A stretch of DNA of 64,000 nucleotides from contig NZ_CP013377.1 of the NCBI RefSeq assembly GCF_001718415.1, positions 310,001 to 374,000 on the forward strand, given 5' to 3'. Shown one piece after another: positions 37,625 through 47,376 of the stretch. The notes under the pieces are model-generated. The model searched no databases, was not told the origin of the DNA, and was given only the letters and a program-made list of their open reading frames with translations. The translations under genes and the position numbers were made by a program. Source of the stretch: Burkholderia pseudomultivorans (GTDB lineage: Bacteria; Pseudomonadota; Gammaproteobacteria; Burkholderiales; Burkholderiaceae). Within the stretch, counting starts at the first letter, position 1. Every line of letters starts with the position of its first letter.

Positions 37625-38953
37625 TCAGCCGATCACGGCCCGGCGCACTTTATGCAGCGCATCGCCGAGCGCATCGAGCGACAGCGAGCCGAGCGCCAGT
37701 CGAAGGGCGTGACGCGTATTCGGCGTCGTCGAGAACGGCTCGGCTGTCGTCACGAGGACACCGTCCCGCTCGAGATCGGCCGCGACACGGTCGGCGCGCA
37801 GGTCGTCGGGCATTTCGAGCCACAAGTAGTAGGACGTCGGGTGCGCGACGATCGATCCGCCGCGCAGAATGCGGCGCGCCAGCGTCTGTCTGCGCCGCGC
37901 ATCCTTGCGCTTTCGGTCCTCGAGCGTGTCGACGACTCCGCTTTCGATCCACTGGCACGCCAGGGCAACGGTGAGCGACGGCGTGTTCCATGTCGACACG
38001 CGGATCGCCCGCTCGAGTTGCGGTATCAGGCGCGCCGGCGCCGCAACGAAGCCCACTCTCAAGCCCGACGCGACGCTTTTCGACAGCCCCGATACGTAGA
38101 CCGTGCGCTCCGGCGCATGCGTGAAGACCGGCTTCGGCGCGGGTTCGGCCAGGAATGCGTAGGCGCCGTCCTCGATGACGAGAAAGTCGTGACGTTCGGC
38201 GAGTTCGGCGAGGCGAAGCCGGTCCGGCTCGCTCATCACCCAGCCGAGCGGATTGTGCAGCGTGGGCATCGTGTAGAGCGCGCGCACGGGGCGCCTCCGG
38301 CAGAGTGCATCGAGCCGGTCGAGATCCAGGCCGCCTCCCGCGCGTGACGGCAGCGGCGCCAGGTCGAGCCGGTGCAGTTGCGCCAGCGCTTTCATGCCGG
38401 GGTAGGTCAGCGCGTCGATGGCGAGAATGTCGCCGGGTTCGAGAAGCGCCATGACCGTCACGGCCAGCCCCTGTTGCGCTCCGTTGACGATCAGCACCTG
38501 TTCGCCGGGGACGCGGATGTCGCGGTTGCGCAAATGTTTCGCAACGGTTTGCCGTTCGTGCCTGCGTCCACCTTGCGGCGCGGAATGCAGCAGCGCATCG
38601 AGATCGCCGGACGCGGCGAGACCGCGCAGCCCCGTGCGCAGCAGTTCGACCTGACCGGGCAGCGACGGGTAGTTGAAGGTCAGGTCGATTGCGCCGGATC
38701 GCGCGGGATTCTGCTCCAGCCCGAGTCCGCGCGGCAGCGAGGTGTCGCGCACGAACGTGCCTCTCCCCACTTCGCCAACCACCAGTCCCATCGCTTCGAG
38801 TTCGCCATACACGCGCGACGCGGTGGCCAACGCGACGCCGTGCTGCTTCATCAGTGCGCGGACGGTGGGCAGCTGCGTGCCGGGCGGCAGTGCGCCGGCC
38901 CGAATGCGGCCGACCATATCGTCGACGATGGATTTGTATCGAGGCTCGGCCAT
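37625..38953 (-). CDS. MocR-type regulator (GntR HTH fused to aminotransferase-like domain)
   Basis: This 442-residue protein has a GntR winged HTH at 1-75 (LPTVRALMKQHGVALATASRVYGELEAMGL) and a fold-type I aminotransferase domain from about 95. The PLP-binding lysine is in SGLSKSVASGLRVG, with TMPTLHNPLG and VIEDGAY segments. MocR regulators sense amino acids or B6 vitamers through PLP. It is divergent from a LysE-type exporter gene, which it probably controls. Confidence 0.92.
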   Translation of the reverse strand: MAEPRYKSIVDDMVGRIRAGALPPGTQLPTVRALMKQHGVALATASRVYGELEAMGLVVGEVGRGTFVRDTSLPRGLGLEQNPARSGAIDLTFNYPSLPGQVELLRTGLRGLAASGDLDALLHSAPQGGRRHERQTVAKHLRNRDIRVPGEQVLIVNGAQQGLAVTVMALLEPGDILAIDALTYPGMKALAQLHRLDLAPLPSRAGGGLDLDRLDALCRRRPVRALYTMPTLHNPLGWVMSEPDRLRLAELAERHDFLVIEDGAYAFLAEPAPKPVFTHAPERTVYVSGLSKSVASGLRVGFVAAPARLIPQLERAIRVSTWNTPSLTVALACQWIESGVVDTLEDRKRKDARRRQTLARRILRGGSIVAHPTSYYLWLEMPDDLRADRVAADLERDGVLVTTAEPFSTTPNTRHALRLALGSLSLDALGDALHKVRRAVIG

Positions 38954-38957
38954 GGCA

Positions 38958-38986
38958 TGTATCTAGAACAATTTTTTGTTTGTATC
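38958..38986. promoter_or_regulatory. Direct repeats TGTATC in the MocR/LysE divergent region
   Basis: TGTATC occurs at 38958-38963 and 38981-38986, 23 bp apart, in an AT-rich stretch inside the 82-bp divergent intergenic region. MocR regulators commonly bind direct repeats at about two helical turns, so this is a candidate operator. Confidence 0.4.
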
Positions 38987-39035
38987 GCTGGCAGAGATTA
39001 CGCTGCGACTTCCACTCACGCAAATACCTGTCAGC

Positions 39036-39665
39036 ATGATCGAGACATCCACCTTGTTGATCTTCGCGGGCGCGGTCATGGCGCTGCTGCTGTCTCCGGG
39101 CCCCAACATGGCCTTCGTGATGGCGCACGGCATGGCCTACGGACTTCGCGGCGGCGCGGCGGCGGCGCTCGGTATCGGCCTCGCCGATCTGGTCCTCACG
39201 CTGCTGACGGCGACCGGCGTGACGGCGATGGTCGCCGCATGGCCGCCGTCGTTCGACCTGATCCGCTATGCGGGCGCGGCCTATCTGCTGTGGATGGCCT
39301 ACAAGGCGATGCGTCGACCGGGTGAACTGGGTCGTGTCGCTGCTTCCCAGGCGACGCTGCGCGCGGTGTTCGTGCGCGCCATGCTGAACAGCCTGCTGAA
39401 TCCGAAGGCGTTGCTGTTCTTCATGGTTTTTCTGCCGCAGTTCGCGGATCCCGGCAAGGGCGCGGTCGGGCATCAGCTGATCGTGCTCGGCTGTGTGCTG
39501 ACTGCGATCAGCACGGTGTTTCACGCGCTGCTCGGCAGTGTCGGCGGCACGGTGCGCCGCTTCCTCGGCCGCCATGCGCGCGCGGCGAAGCTGCAGTCTC
39601 GCGGACTGGCCGCGCTGCTCGTGCTGCTGGCCGTTCGGCTGGCGGTGATGTCTCGTCCCGTCTGA
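39036..39665 (+). CDS. LysE/RhtB-family amino-acid exporter
   Basis: This 209-residue membrane protein has about six helices and the family motif LLLSPGPNMAFVMAHGMAYGLRGGAAAALGIGLADL near the start, then MLNSLLNPKALLFFMVFLPQF. LysE/RhtB proteins export amino acids or related compounds. The start at 39036 gives the standard N-terminus; an earlier in-frame start would enter the divergent promoter. Control by the divergent MocR is likely. Confidence 0.9.
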   Translation: MIETSTLLIFAGAVMALLLSPGPNMAFVMAHGMAYGLRGGAAAALGIGLADLVLTLLTATGVTAMVAAWPPSFDLIRYAGAAYLLWMAYKAMRRPGELGRVAASQATLRAVFVRAMLNSLLNPKALLFFMVFLPQFADPGKGAVGHQLIVLGCVLTAISTVFHALLGSVGGTVRRFLGRHARAAKLQSRGLAALLVLLAVRLAVMSRPV

Positions 39666-39709
39666 GCGGCAGACGGCGAGTCGTACTCCCAACGTATGGA
39701 GAATCCTGG

Positions 39710-40048
39710 ATGTACATCGCAGCGTTCATCTACAAGCCCGGCGAAGTCGACGAGGAGTTCCATCGCCTCAGCGCCATCATCGACGGCGTGGCGGCGAGTC
39801 TGCCGGGCTTTGTCGGCGCGGAATCCTGGCGGTCGGCCGACGGGCGGCTCGTGAATGCCAGCTACTACTGGCGCGACGAAGCATCGCTGAAGGCATTTGC
39901 GACCGCGCCGCAGCATCTCGACGCGAAGCGACAATTCCGTAAGTGGTACGGCGGATATCACGTCGTCGTATCGAAGGTCGAGCGAGCGTATGGAGACGGA
40001 TCGTTCGCGCACTTCGTGCCCGACTCGCGGCGGTCGGGAGGGCGTTGA
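39710..40048 (+). CDS. Antibiotic biosynthesis monooxygenase (ABM)-like small protein
   Basis: This 112-residue protein has the ferredoxin-like alpha+beta pattern of ABM/dimeric alpha-beta barrel proteins: MYIAAFIYKPGEVDEEF, LPGFVGAESWRSADGRLVNASYYWRDEASLKAF and WYGGYHVVVSKVERAYG. Such proteins include heme-degrading and cofactor-free oxygenases, and many are of unknown function. It lies 44 bp after the LysE-type gene on the same strand, so it is probably co-transcribed. Confidence 0.82.
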   Translation: MYIAAFIYKPGEVDEEFHRLSAIIDGVAASLPGFVGAESWRSADGRLVNASYYWRDEASLKAFATAPQHLDAKRQFRKWYGGYHVVVSKVERAYGDGSFAHFVPDSRRSGGR

Positions 40049-40165
40049 CCGGCGGGGTTTCGGCGGCGCCATCGTCAGCGCGCCGGGCTTATCCGCGTTT
40101 GATCCAGGACGTTGCGAGGGCTGATCTGCGAAAATGGCTGCCGATTCTCCCTGGCCGATCGTCGG

Positions 40166-41119
40166 ATGGAACTCAGACAACTACGCTATTTCCTCAGTGT
40201 CGTGGAACACGGAAGCATGGGCAAGGCCGCGCTGGAACTCGGCCTGGTCACTTCGGCGTTGAGCCAGCAGATCAGCCGTCTCGAAGGCGAATTGTCCACA
40301 CGCCTGCTGCAACGTACGTCCGCCGGCGTCGTGCCGACCGACGCCGGTCTCGCTTTCTGGCGCCAGGCGCAACTGGCGCTACGTCATATCGACGCGGCCG
40401 CGCTCGCTGCGCGCTCCGCCCGTCTGTCGGGCCATGTGAGCGTCGGCATGGCGCCGAGCACGGCGAGCGTGCTGGGTGTCGCGTTCATGCAGGCGATGCG
40501 CGCGCGTTATCCCGATGTACGGCTGCACCTGGTTGAAAGTCTTTCGGGTTACCTCGCCTCCATGCTGAGCGCACGCCAGATCGATCTCGCCGTCCTGTTT
40601 CGCGCCGAACCCGCGCAACGCTGGAGTGTGATGTCGCTGCTGGACGAGCGGCTGTTCATCATCGGTGCGGGCGACCTCGAGGGGATGCCGACAAGCGCGT
40701 CCGTCCGGCTGAAAAATCTCGGCAAGCTTCCGCTCATTCTCCCGAGCGGCACGCACGGGCTTCGCTCGCTGCTGTCATCCGCGTTCACACGTGCCGCATA
40801 CGAGCCGAACATCGTCGCCGAAGTGGACGGGCTGGCACTGCTGATGGATGCGGTGCGCAAGGGAATCGGCGCCACGATACAGCCGGGCGCGGCACTCGCG
40901 CGGGCCGAGAACGCGATGCTCAAGAGCGTGCCCGTCGCGGAGAAATACGCCACGCGCCCCAACATGATTGCCAGCATCTCCGACGACGAACTGTCTCCCG
41001 CCGGTCTCGCCGCGCGCGTGGTGCTTGCCGACGTCGCCCGGCAACTGGTGAGCGAAGGCCGCTGGCCCGGCGCGCGGCTGCACATGCCACAGGGTTCACA
41101 AAAACTGAAGACCACTTGA
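40166..41119 (+). CDS. tcuR: LysR-family regulator, probable TcuR
   Basis: This 317-residue LysR protein has an HTH at 1-60 (LRQLRYFLSVVEHGSMGKAALELG, SALSQQISRLEGELS) and an effector domain from about 90. It lies 63 bp upstream of a tcuA-like gene on the same strand. In Salmonella tcuR lies beside tcuABC and activates the operon in response to tricarballylate; the same order here supports the symbol. The ATG at 40166 gives the normal LysR start. Confidence 0.85.
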   Translation: MELRQLRYFLSVVEHGSMGKAALELGLVTSALSQQISRLEGELSTRLLQRTSAGVVPTDAGLAFWRQAQLALRHIDAAALAARSARLSGHVSVGMAPSTASVLGVAFMQAMRARYPDVRLHLVESLSGYLASMLSARQIDLAVLFRAEPAQRWSVMSLLDERLFIIGAGDLEGMPTSASVRLKNLGKLPLILPSGTHGLRSLLSSAFTRAAYEPNIVAEVDGLALLMDAVRKGIGATIQPGAALARAENAMLKSVPVAEKYATRPNMIASISDDELSPAGLAARVVLADVARQLVSEGRWPGARLHMPQGSQKLKTT

Positions 41120-41182
41120 CGGCGCGCTGATGGCGCGACGGGCACGAGATCCTTAGGATGCATCCGAAAGGAGACAGCTCTA

Positions 41183-42592
41183 ATGGTCGATGTGCTCGTA
41201 ATCGGAGGAGGCAATGCCGCGCTATGCGCCGCATTGATGGCGCGCGAGGCGGGCGCGTCGGTCCTGCTTCTCGAAGCCGCGCCGCGCGAATGGCGCGGCG
41301 GCAACTCGCAACACACGCGCAATCTGCGCTGCATGCACGACGCGCCGCAGGATGTCCTCGTGGACGCTTATCCGGAGGAGGAATTCTGGCAGGACCTGCT
41401 GAAGGTCACCGGCGGCATCACCAACGAGCATCTGGCTCGGCTGACGATTCGCGCGTCGTCCACTTGCCGGCCGTGGATGCACAAGCACGGCGTGCGCTTT
41501 CAGCCGCCGCTGTCCGGCGCGCTGCATGTCGCCCGAACGAACGCATTCTTCATGGGCGGCGGCAAGGCGCTCGTCAACGCGTACTACCGCAGCGCCGAAG
41601 CGCTCGGCGTCGACATCCGCTACGACACGCCCGTCGATAAGCTGGAACTCGACGGCGGACGTTTCATCGCGGCGCGCAGCGGCCGCCAGCGTTTCGAAGC
41701 GCGCGCCTGCGTACTGGCGGCGGGCGGCTTCGAATCGAACCGCGAATGGTTGCGGCAGGCGTGGGGGCAAAACGAGCGGGGCGAATGGCCCGCCGACAAC
41801 TTCCTGATTCGTGGCACGCGCTTCAATACGGGCGTGCTCATCAAGCACATGATCGACGCGGGCGCAGACATGATCGGTGATCCGTCGCAGTCGCATTGCG
41901 TCGCCATCGACGCGCGCGCGCCGTTGTATGACGGCGGCATCTGCACGCGTATCGACTGCGTGTCGCTCGGTGTCGTGGTCAATCGAGAGGCGGAGCGTTT
42001 CTACGACGAAGGCGAGGATTTCTGGCCCAAGCGCTATGCGATCTGGGGCCGGCTCGTCGCGCATCAGCCGGGGCAGATCGGCTATTCGATCATCGACGCC
42101 AAAGCGATTGGCCGCTTCATGCCGCCGGTGTTTCCGGGCGAAAAGGCTGACAGCCTGCCGGAACTGGCGCGCAGGCTGAAGCTGCCCGAAGCGCGCTTCA
42201 TGGAAACCCTCACACGCTATAACGACGCATGCCGGGTCGGCACCTTCGATCACACGGCGCTCGACGACTGCCATACCGAAGGCCTCGCGCCCCCCAAGAC
42301 CCATTGGGCGCGCCGCATCGATACGCCGCCGTTTTACGGTTACGCGCTGCGACCGGGCATCACCTTCACCTATCTCGGTCTCAGGACCAACGACCGCGCG
42401 CAGGTTCACTTCGGCGGCGAGCCGAGCGAGAACCTTTTCGTTGCCGGCGAAATGATGGCGGGCAACGTGCTCGGCAAGGGCTATACGGCAGGCGTGGGCA
42501 TGTCGATCGGCACGGCGTTCGGGCGTATCGCCGGTACAGAAGCCGCACGCGCCGCACTCAATACAACGGAGGCTTGCCATGCAGCGGCTTGA
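41183..42592 (+). CDS. tcuA: FAD-dependent tricarballylate dehydrogenase TcuA
   Basis: This 469-residue flavoprotein of the fumarate reductase/succinate dehydrogenase group has a dinucleotide-binding [18 protein letters not shown] at the N-terminus, [16 protein letters not shown] as in TcuA, and a C-terminal FAD segment [30 protein letters not shown]. TcuA oxidises tricarballylate to cis-aconitate, which enters the TCA cycle. The gene overlaps tcuB by 14 bp. GGAG (41169-41172) lies ahead of the ATG. Confidence 0.92.
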   Translation: MVDVLVIGGGNAALCAALMAREAGASVLLLEAAPREWRGGNSQHTRNLRCMHDAPQDVLVDAYPEEEFWQDLLKVTGGITNEHLARLTIRASSTCRPWMHKHGVRFQPPLSGALHVARTNAFFMGGGKALVNAYYRSAEALGVDIRYDTPVDKLELDGGRFIAARSGRQRFEARACVLAAGGFESNREWLRQAWGQNERGEWPADNFLIRGTRFNTGVLIKHMIDAGADMIGDPSQSHCVAIDARAPLYDGGICTRIDCVSLGVVVNREAERFYDEGEDFWPKRYAIWGRLVAHQPGQIGYSIIDAKAIGRFMPPVFPGEKADSLPELARRLKLPEARFMETLTRYNDACRVGTFDHTALDDCHTEGLAPPKTHWARRIDTPPFYGYALRPGITFTYLGLRTNDRAQVHFGGEPSENLFVAGEMMAGNVLGKGYTAGVGMSIGTAFGRIAGTEAARAALNTTEACHAAA

Positions 42593-43793
42593 TGCGCTCG
42601 TATCCGAACGCACGCGCACGGCGGCGTCGATCGAGGCGGAACGAACGGCGCCGGCCACGAGCCCGCGCGTGATCCCGATCCTGCCGATGAGCGACAGCGA
42701 AAGCGAAGTCGCGCGGCAGATGCAGATCTGCAACGCGTGTCGCTATTGCGAAGGCTTCTGCGCCGTGTTTCCGGCGATGACGCGCCGGCTCGAATTCGGC
42801 AAGGCGGACGTCCACTATCTCGCGAATCTTTGCCACAACTGCGGCGCGTGCTATCACGCATGCCAGTACGCGCCGCCGCACGAATTCGCCGTGAACGTGC
42901 CGAAGGCAATGGCGCAAGTGCGGCTCGAAACCTACACGGAATACGCGTTTCCCCGCGCGTTCGGCGCGCTGTACAAGCGCAACGGGCTGACGCTATCCGT
43001 GGCACTGGCGGCGGGGCTCGCACTCTTTCTGCTGCTCGGCACGGCGCTGCGTGGCGGCCTTTCGGCGGAAGTCCCGTCGGGCAGCTTCTATGCGATCTTC
43101 CCGCACAATCTGCTCGCGACGATGTTTGGTGCGGTCTTCCTGTTCGCGATTCTCGCGCTCGGCGTCGGCGTCACGCGCTTCTGGCGCGACGCGGCGGCGG
43201 GAACGGCGAGCGCGAGCGCGCCTGCCGTCAGGGAGGCCGCGAAGCATGCGCTGACGCTCAAATATCTCGATGGCGGCCACGGCGACGGCTGCAATGAAGC
43301 AAGCGACGCGTTCACGCTCGCGCGGCGCCGTTTTCATCACCTGACGTTTTACGGCTTCATGCTCTGCTTCGCGGCGACGGCGGTCGCAACCCTCTATCAC
43401 TACCTGTTCGGGCGCGAAGCGCCGTATCCGTTCGTGAGCGCGCCGGTGTTGCTGGGTACAGCGGGCGGTATCGGGCTGATAGTCGGGCCGGCAGGCCTCC
43501 TGTGGCTGAATCTGACGCGCAATCCCGAGCGCGGCGATACGCGCCAGCGTCCCATGGATCGCGGCTTCATCGCGCTGCTGCTGCTGACGAGCGCATCCGG
43601 TCTCGCGCTGCTCGCGTTGCGTGCGACGGCCGCGATGCCGTCATTGCTCGCAGTCCACCTGGGCATCGTCATGGCGCTCTTTGCCACGCTTCCCTACGGC
43701 AAGTTCGCGCACGGCGTTTTCCGTTCGGCCGCGCTGCTCAAGTCGTCGATCGACAAGCGGCAACGCCATTCATTGAACCTCGGTTCCGACTAG
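42579..43793 (+). CDS. tcuB: TcuB: iron-sulfur/heme membrane electron carrier for TcuA
   Basis: This 404-residue protein has two ferredoxin-type clusters in the N-terminal part ([11 protein letters not shown] and [16 protein letters not shown]), then about six membrane helices with conserved His residues ([20 protein letters not shown]) likely to ligate heme. TcuB reoxidises the reduced flavin of TcuA and passes electrons to the quinone pool. It is the same family as CitB of citrate-utilisation loci. It starts inside the end of tcuA. Confidence 0.92.
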   Translation: MQRLDALVSERTRTAASIEAERTAPATSPRVIPILPMSDSESEVARQMQICNACRYCEGFCAVFPAMTRRLEFGKADVHYLANLCHNCGACYHACQYAPPHEFAVNVPKAMAQVRLETYTEYAFPRAFGALYKRNGLTLSVALAAGLALFLLLGTALRGGLSAEVPSGSFYAIFPHNLLATMFGAVFLFAILALGVGVTRFWRDAAAGTASASAPAVREAAKHALTLKYLDGGHGDGCNEASDAFTLARRRFHHLTFYGFMLCFAATAVATLYHYLFGREAPYPFVSAPVLLGTAGGIGLIVGPAGLLWLNLTRNPERGDTRQRPMDRGFIALLLLTSASGLALLALRATAAMPSLLAVHLGIVMALFATLPYGKFAHGVFRSAALLKSSIDKRQRHSLNLGSD

Positions 43794-43848
43794 CAACGAC
43801 AGGGCGCCGAGTGCGCCCCTCATTACACGACAAGCAGGAGACGACAGC

Positions 43849-45165
43849 ATGATCCCCACGGAACCGATTGCCGGCACGTCCGGCGGCTCGCCCATGACCC
43901 GCGCCGCCGCCGTGTTGCGCGTCACGAGCGGCAATTTCCTCGAACAGTTCGATTTCTTTCTGTTCGGCTTCTACGCGACATCGATCTCGAAGGTCTTCTT
44001 CCCGTCGACGAGCGAGTTCGCGTCGCTGATGCTTACCTTCGCCGTGTTCGGCGCGGGCTTCCTGATGCGTCCGCTCGGCGCGATCTTCCTGGGCGCCTAC
44101 ATCGACAAGGTGGGGCGGCGCACCGGGCTGATCGTCACGCTGTCCATCATGGCGAGCGGCACGATCCTGATCGCCGGTGTGCCGGGCTACGCGACGATCG
44201 GCCTGCTCGCGCCCGTACTCGTGCTGGTCGGGCGCTTGCTGCAGGGCTTTTCGGCCGGCGCGGAACTGGGCGGCGTGTCGGTCTATCTCGCCGAGATGGC
44301 GACGCCCGGCAGAAAGGGCTTTTATACGAGCTGGCAGTCCGCCAGCCAGCAGGTGGCCATCCTCATGGCGGCGGCCATCGGCTATGGCCTGAACCAATGG
44401 CTCACCGCGCAGCAGATCGGCGCATGGGGCTGGCGGGTGCCGTTTTTCATCGGCTGCGCGATCGTGCCGTTCCTGTTCCTGCTGCGCCGTTCTCTGCAGG
44501 AAACCGCCGCATTCCAGGCGCGTCGTCACCGTCCGCAGGCGCGCGAGGTGTTCAGCATGCTGCTTCGCAACTGGCGCGTCGTCGTTGCCGGCGCGCTGCT
44601 CACGGCGATGACGACCACCACGTTCTATCTCATCACCGTCTACACGCCGACGTTCGGCAAATCGGTGCTCAAGCTGTCGACCGCCGACAGCCTGATGGTG
44701 ACGCTGCTCGTCGCGGTGTCGAACTTCGTGTGGCTGCCGATCGGCGGCACGATTTCCGACCGTGTCGGCCGCAAGCCGCTGCTGCTCGGCATTACCGTGC
44801 TCGCGATTTTCACGGCGTATCCGGCGCTTTCATGGCTCACCGATGCACCGAGCTTCGCACGCATGCTGATCGTGCTGCTGTGGTTCTCTTTCTTCTTCGG
44901 CATGTACAACGGCGCGATGGTCGCCGCGCTCACCGAAGTGATGCCGGTCGAAGTGCGCGTCGCCGGATTCTCGCTCGCGTTCAGTCTCGCAACGGCGCTG
45001 TTCGGCGGCTTCACGCCCGCGGTATCGACGTATTTGATCCAGGTCACCCACGACAGGGCGGCGCCCGGCTACTGGCTGGGTTTTGCAGCGTTCTGCGGTT
45101 TTTGCGCGACGCTCGGACTGTACCGGCGCGGTGCGCGGCGCAATGCATCGGCGGCCTCGGCCTGA
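43849..45165 (+). CDS. tcuC: TcuC/CitA-type MFS tricarballylate/citrate:H+ symporter
   Basis: This 438-residue carrier of the metabolite:H+ symporter group has 12 predicted helices. Its motifs are [20 protein letters not shown] at TM1, [19 protein letters not shown] in the TM2-3 loop and [24 protein letters not shown]. In Salmonella TcuC imports tricarballylate. AGGAG precedes the ATG, 55 bp after tcuB. No clear terminator follows. Confidence 0.92.
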   Translation: MIPTEPIAGTSGGSPMTRAAAVLRVTSGNFLEQFDFFLFGFYATSISKVFFPSTSEFASLMLTFAVFGAGFLMRPLGAIFLGAYIDKVGRRTGLIVTLSIMASGTILIAGVPGYATIGLLAPVLVLVGRLLQGFSAGAELGGVSVYLAEMATPGRKGFYTSWQSASQQVAILMAAAIGYGLNQWLTAQQIGAWGWRVPFFIGCAIVPFLFLLRRSLQETAAFQARRHRPQAREVFSMLLRNWRVVVAGALLTAMTTTTFYLITVYTPTFGKSVLKLSTADSLMVTLLVAVSNFVWLPIGGTISDRVGRKPLLLGITVLAIFTAYPALSWLTDAPSFARMLIVLLWFSFFFGMYNGAMVAALTEVMPVEVRVAGFSLAFSLATALFGGFTPAVSTYLIQVTHDRAAPGYWLGFAAFCGFCATLGLYRRGARRNASAASA

Positions 45166-45584
45166 CATCGATCACCTTGGCGCGGCTCAAGAAGCCCGCT
45201 CCGCGCCGGGATTGCGCTTTCAGCGACGACACGAAGGCTCGATGAAATCCGTTTGCACGAGAATGCGGGCTATTCCGCTACGCTGCAGGCCTCGCGCGAA
45301 CGGCCGGTGCACGTTGGAAGGCGCCTTGCATGACGCTTTGCCGACCGGCCGCTCGGGGCCGATAAACGACACCCGTTACCCCTCTCCGAAACTCCCGCTC
45401 TCACACGCCGGCGCAGTGCAACGCCGCCCCACGCCCATGCCTCGCAGGCGGCACCCCCGGGCCCCATCGCACCGTCCATCTTCCCCGCGCGCCGACTTTC
45501 CCCTACATTACCGAAGCCGCGCGATTCGAAACCGCGCCGGCGAACCTGAGAGATCGACAAAATGACAACGAGGGAACCGAACTC
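45166..45584. other. 419-bp intergenic region after tcuC
   Basis: No gene or strong hairpin was found. The right end carries the leader of the following orphan gene, with a possible promoter in the C/T-rich to AT-richer stretch around 45490-45560. Confidence 0.4.
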
Positions 45585-46139
45585 ATGAACATCAGCAAAC
45601 GCGGCGACCACCTGTTCGCGGCCGGGCTGCCGAAAACGATCGGCGACGTCGCCAAACTGGTCCGCACCCAGATCGGCGAATACAGCGAAGGGCGCGTGCT
45701 GGCCGACGAGCTGTTCGCGATGCAGCGCGTACTGGGCGGCAGTGAATTCGAATTGACGATCAATCGCGGGCGGCCCGTCGTGGGCCACGACGCACACTCG
45801 CTGGTCTTCGGCGTCGTCGTCGAGCGCTTCCGGCTCGACATGCAGGCAGTCGTGTTCGCGCTGAAGCACCGCCGCAGCATCGACGCGCGCGACGCGGCGC
45901 AGCGCACCGAAGCGCTCACGCAGGCGAACACGCATCTCGCGACCGCGAAGCAGTACGCGATGGTCACGGTCGGCCGACTCTTCGATGCGGTCGTCGACCG
46001 CGACGTGCTGAAGCAGATTCTCGATGCGAGACCGGCGATGCGCGGGCGCGCGCCGTCGGACCAAAAGGGAATCGACGACGCCGAGCACAAGCTCCGCGAT
46101 ACGCGTTACCGGATCATCGGCGCGATCGCGCGGATGTGA
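45585..46139 (+). CDS. Orphan protein of unknown function
   Basis: This 184-residue soluble protein is not recognised. A possible mixed alpha/beta N-terminal half (GSEFELTINRGRPVVGHDAHSLVFGVVVERFRLDMQAVVFALKH) is followed by a charged helical half (SIDARDAAQRTEALTQANTHLATAKQYAMVTVGRLFDAVVDRDVL). There is no signal peptide or membrane helix. It is transcribed alone between tcuC and the convergent kdgD. Codon use matches the neighbours, so it is probably a real gene. Confidence 0.75.
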   Translation: MNISKRGDHLFAAGLPKTIGDVAKLVRTQIGEYSEGRVLADELFAMQRVLGGSEFELTINRGRPVVGHDAHSLVFGVVVERFRLDMQAVVFALKHRRSIDARDAAQRTEALTQANTHLATAKQYAMVTVGRLFDAVVDRDVLKQILDARPAMRGRAPSDQKGIDDAEHKLRDTRYRIIGAIARM

Positions 46140-46232
46140 CGGCCGCGCCGGCTCGTCGAGCCGCGCGGCATCGGGTGATGCAAGCAGGCCGGCCGCTGCG
46201 CCGCGATGGCGCCGCGACCGGCCGCGTCGTGC

Positions 46233-47147
46233 TTACTGCGGCCCCATCTTCCTGATCAGCACATCGAGCTGCGCGACTTCTTCTTCGGTCAGATCGACGA
46301 GCGGCGCGCGCACCGGGCCCGCGTCGTGGCCGACCAGCTTCGCGCCGGCCTTCACGATGCTGACCGCATAGCCCGCGCGGCGGTTGCGGATGTTCAGGTA
46401 CGGCAGGAAGAATTCGTCGATCAGGCGGCCGACCGTGGCGTGGTCGTCCTTCGCGATCGCTTCGTAGAACGCCATCGCCGTCTTCGGGATGAAGTTGAAC
46501 ACGGCCGACGAATAGACCGGCACGCCGAGCGCCTTGTAGGCGGCCGCGTAGACTTCGGCGGTCGGCAGCCCGCCGAGGTACGCGAAGCGGTCGCCGAGGC
46601 GGCGGCGGATCGTGACCATGCTCTCGATGTCGCCGACGCCGTCCTTGAAGCCGATTAGGTTCGGGCAACGGTCGGCGAGGCGTTCGAGCATGTCGGCGTT
46701 CAGCTTCGAGTTCGCGCGGTTGTAGACCACCACGCCGATCTTCAGCGCGCGGCACACCTGCTCGACGTGCTCGGCAATCCCTTCCTGGCTCGCCTCGGTC
46801 AGGTAGTGCGGCATCAGCAGCACGCCGCTCGCGCCGAGGCGCTCGGCTTCCTGCGCGTATTCGATTGCGACGCGCGTTGCGCCGCCCGCGCCGGCGAGGA
46901 TCGGCACCTTGCCCTTGCAGGTTTCGGTCGCGACGCGGATCACGTCCGAATACTCGCGCTGCGTGAGCGAGAAGAATTCACCGGTGCCGCCCGCGGCGAA
47001 CAGCGCGCTTGCGCCGTACGGCGCGAGCCATTCGAGGCGCTCGGCATAGGTGGTCGGGCGGAAGTTGCCGTCGGCGTCGAAATCCGTCAGCGGAAACGAC
47101 AGCAGGCCGTGGGAAATGATCTGTTTGAGTTCTTGCGGAGAAGTCAT
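46233..47147 (-). CDS. kdgD: 5-dehydro-4-deoxyglucarate dehydratase
   Basis: This 304-residue DapA-superfamily enzyme has the Schiff-base lysine in [10 protein letters not shown], the [10 protein letters not shown] motif near residue 53 and [11 protein letters not shown]. It converts 5-keto-4-deoxyglucarate to 2,5-dioxovalerate with loss of CO2 and water. It is divergent from garD, which supplies its substrate; the dehydrogenase at 35.9 kb uses its product. The shared 229-bp intergenic region holds two GntR-like sites. Confidence 0.93.
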   Translation of the reverse strand: MTSPQELKQIISHGLLSFPLTDFDADGNFRPTTYAERLEWLAPYGASALFAAGGTGEFFSLTQREYSDVIRVATETCKGKVPILAGAGGATRVAIEYAQEAERLGASGVLLMPHYLTEASQEGIAEHVEQVCRALKIGVVVYNRANSKLNADMLERLADRCPNLIGFKDGVGDIESMVTIRRRLGDRFAYLGGLPTAEVYAAAYKALGVPVYSSAVFNFIPKTAMAFYEAIAKDDHATVGRLIDEFFLPYLNIRNRRAGYAVSIVKAGAKLVGHDAGPVRAPLVDLTEEEVAQLDVLIRKMGPQ

Positions 47148-47218
47148 GGTTGGGTCGTCCGTCTAGCGCGAGTGCTGGGTTCGTCGGGAACGGCATACGA
47201 GCCTTGGTGGCGATGTCG

Positions 47219-47236
47219 TTGTATGTCATCGTACAA
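47219..47236. promoter_or_regulatory. GntR/FCD-type operator, site 1 (kdgD side)
   Basis: TTGTATGTCATCGTACAA is an 18-bp imperfect palindrome with perfect TTGTA/TACAA outer arms, 72 bp upstream of kdgD. Read on the minus strand it begins TGTTGTACGATGAC, nearly identical to site 2. Confidence 0.6.
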
Positions 47237-47332
47237 CAACGGAAACAGCGCATGCAAGCGATTTGCTTGATGGAAATGGGTAGGGTCTTTCCGGATAAGG
47301 GTTTACGAACTGTGCGTCGTACGCGTGCTGTG

Positions 47333-47350
47333 TTGTATGATGACTAACGA
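47333..47350. promoter_or_regulatory. GntR/FCD-type operator, site 2 (garD side)
   Basis: TTGTATGATGACTAACGA, preceded by TG, matches the reverse of site 1 over TGTTGTAyGATGAC. It ends 26 bp before the garD start, so a bound repressor would block garD initiation. Confidence 0.5.
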
Positions 47351-47376
47351 TTCGAAACGTGCTTTCAGGAATGACG

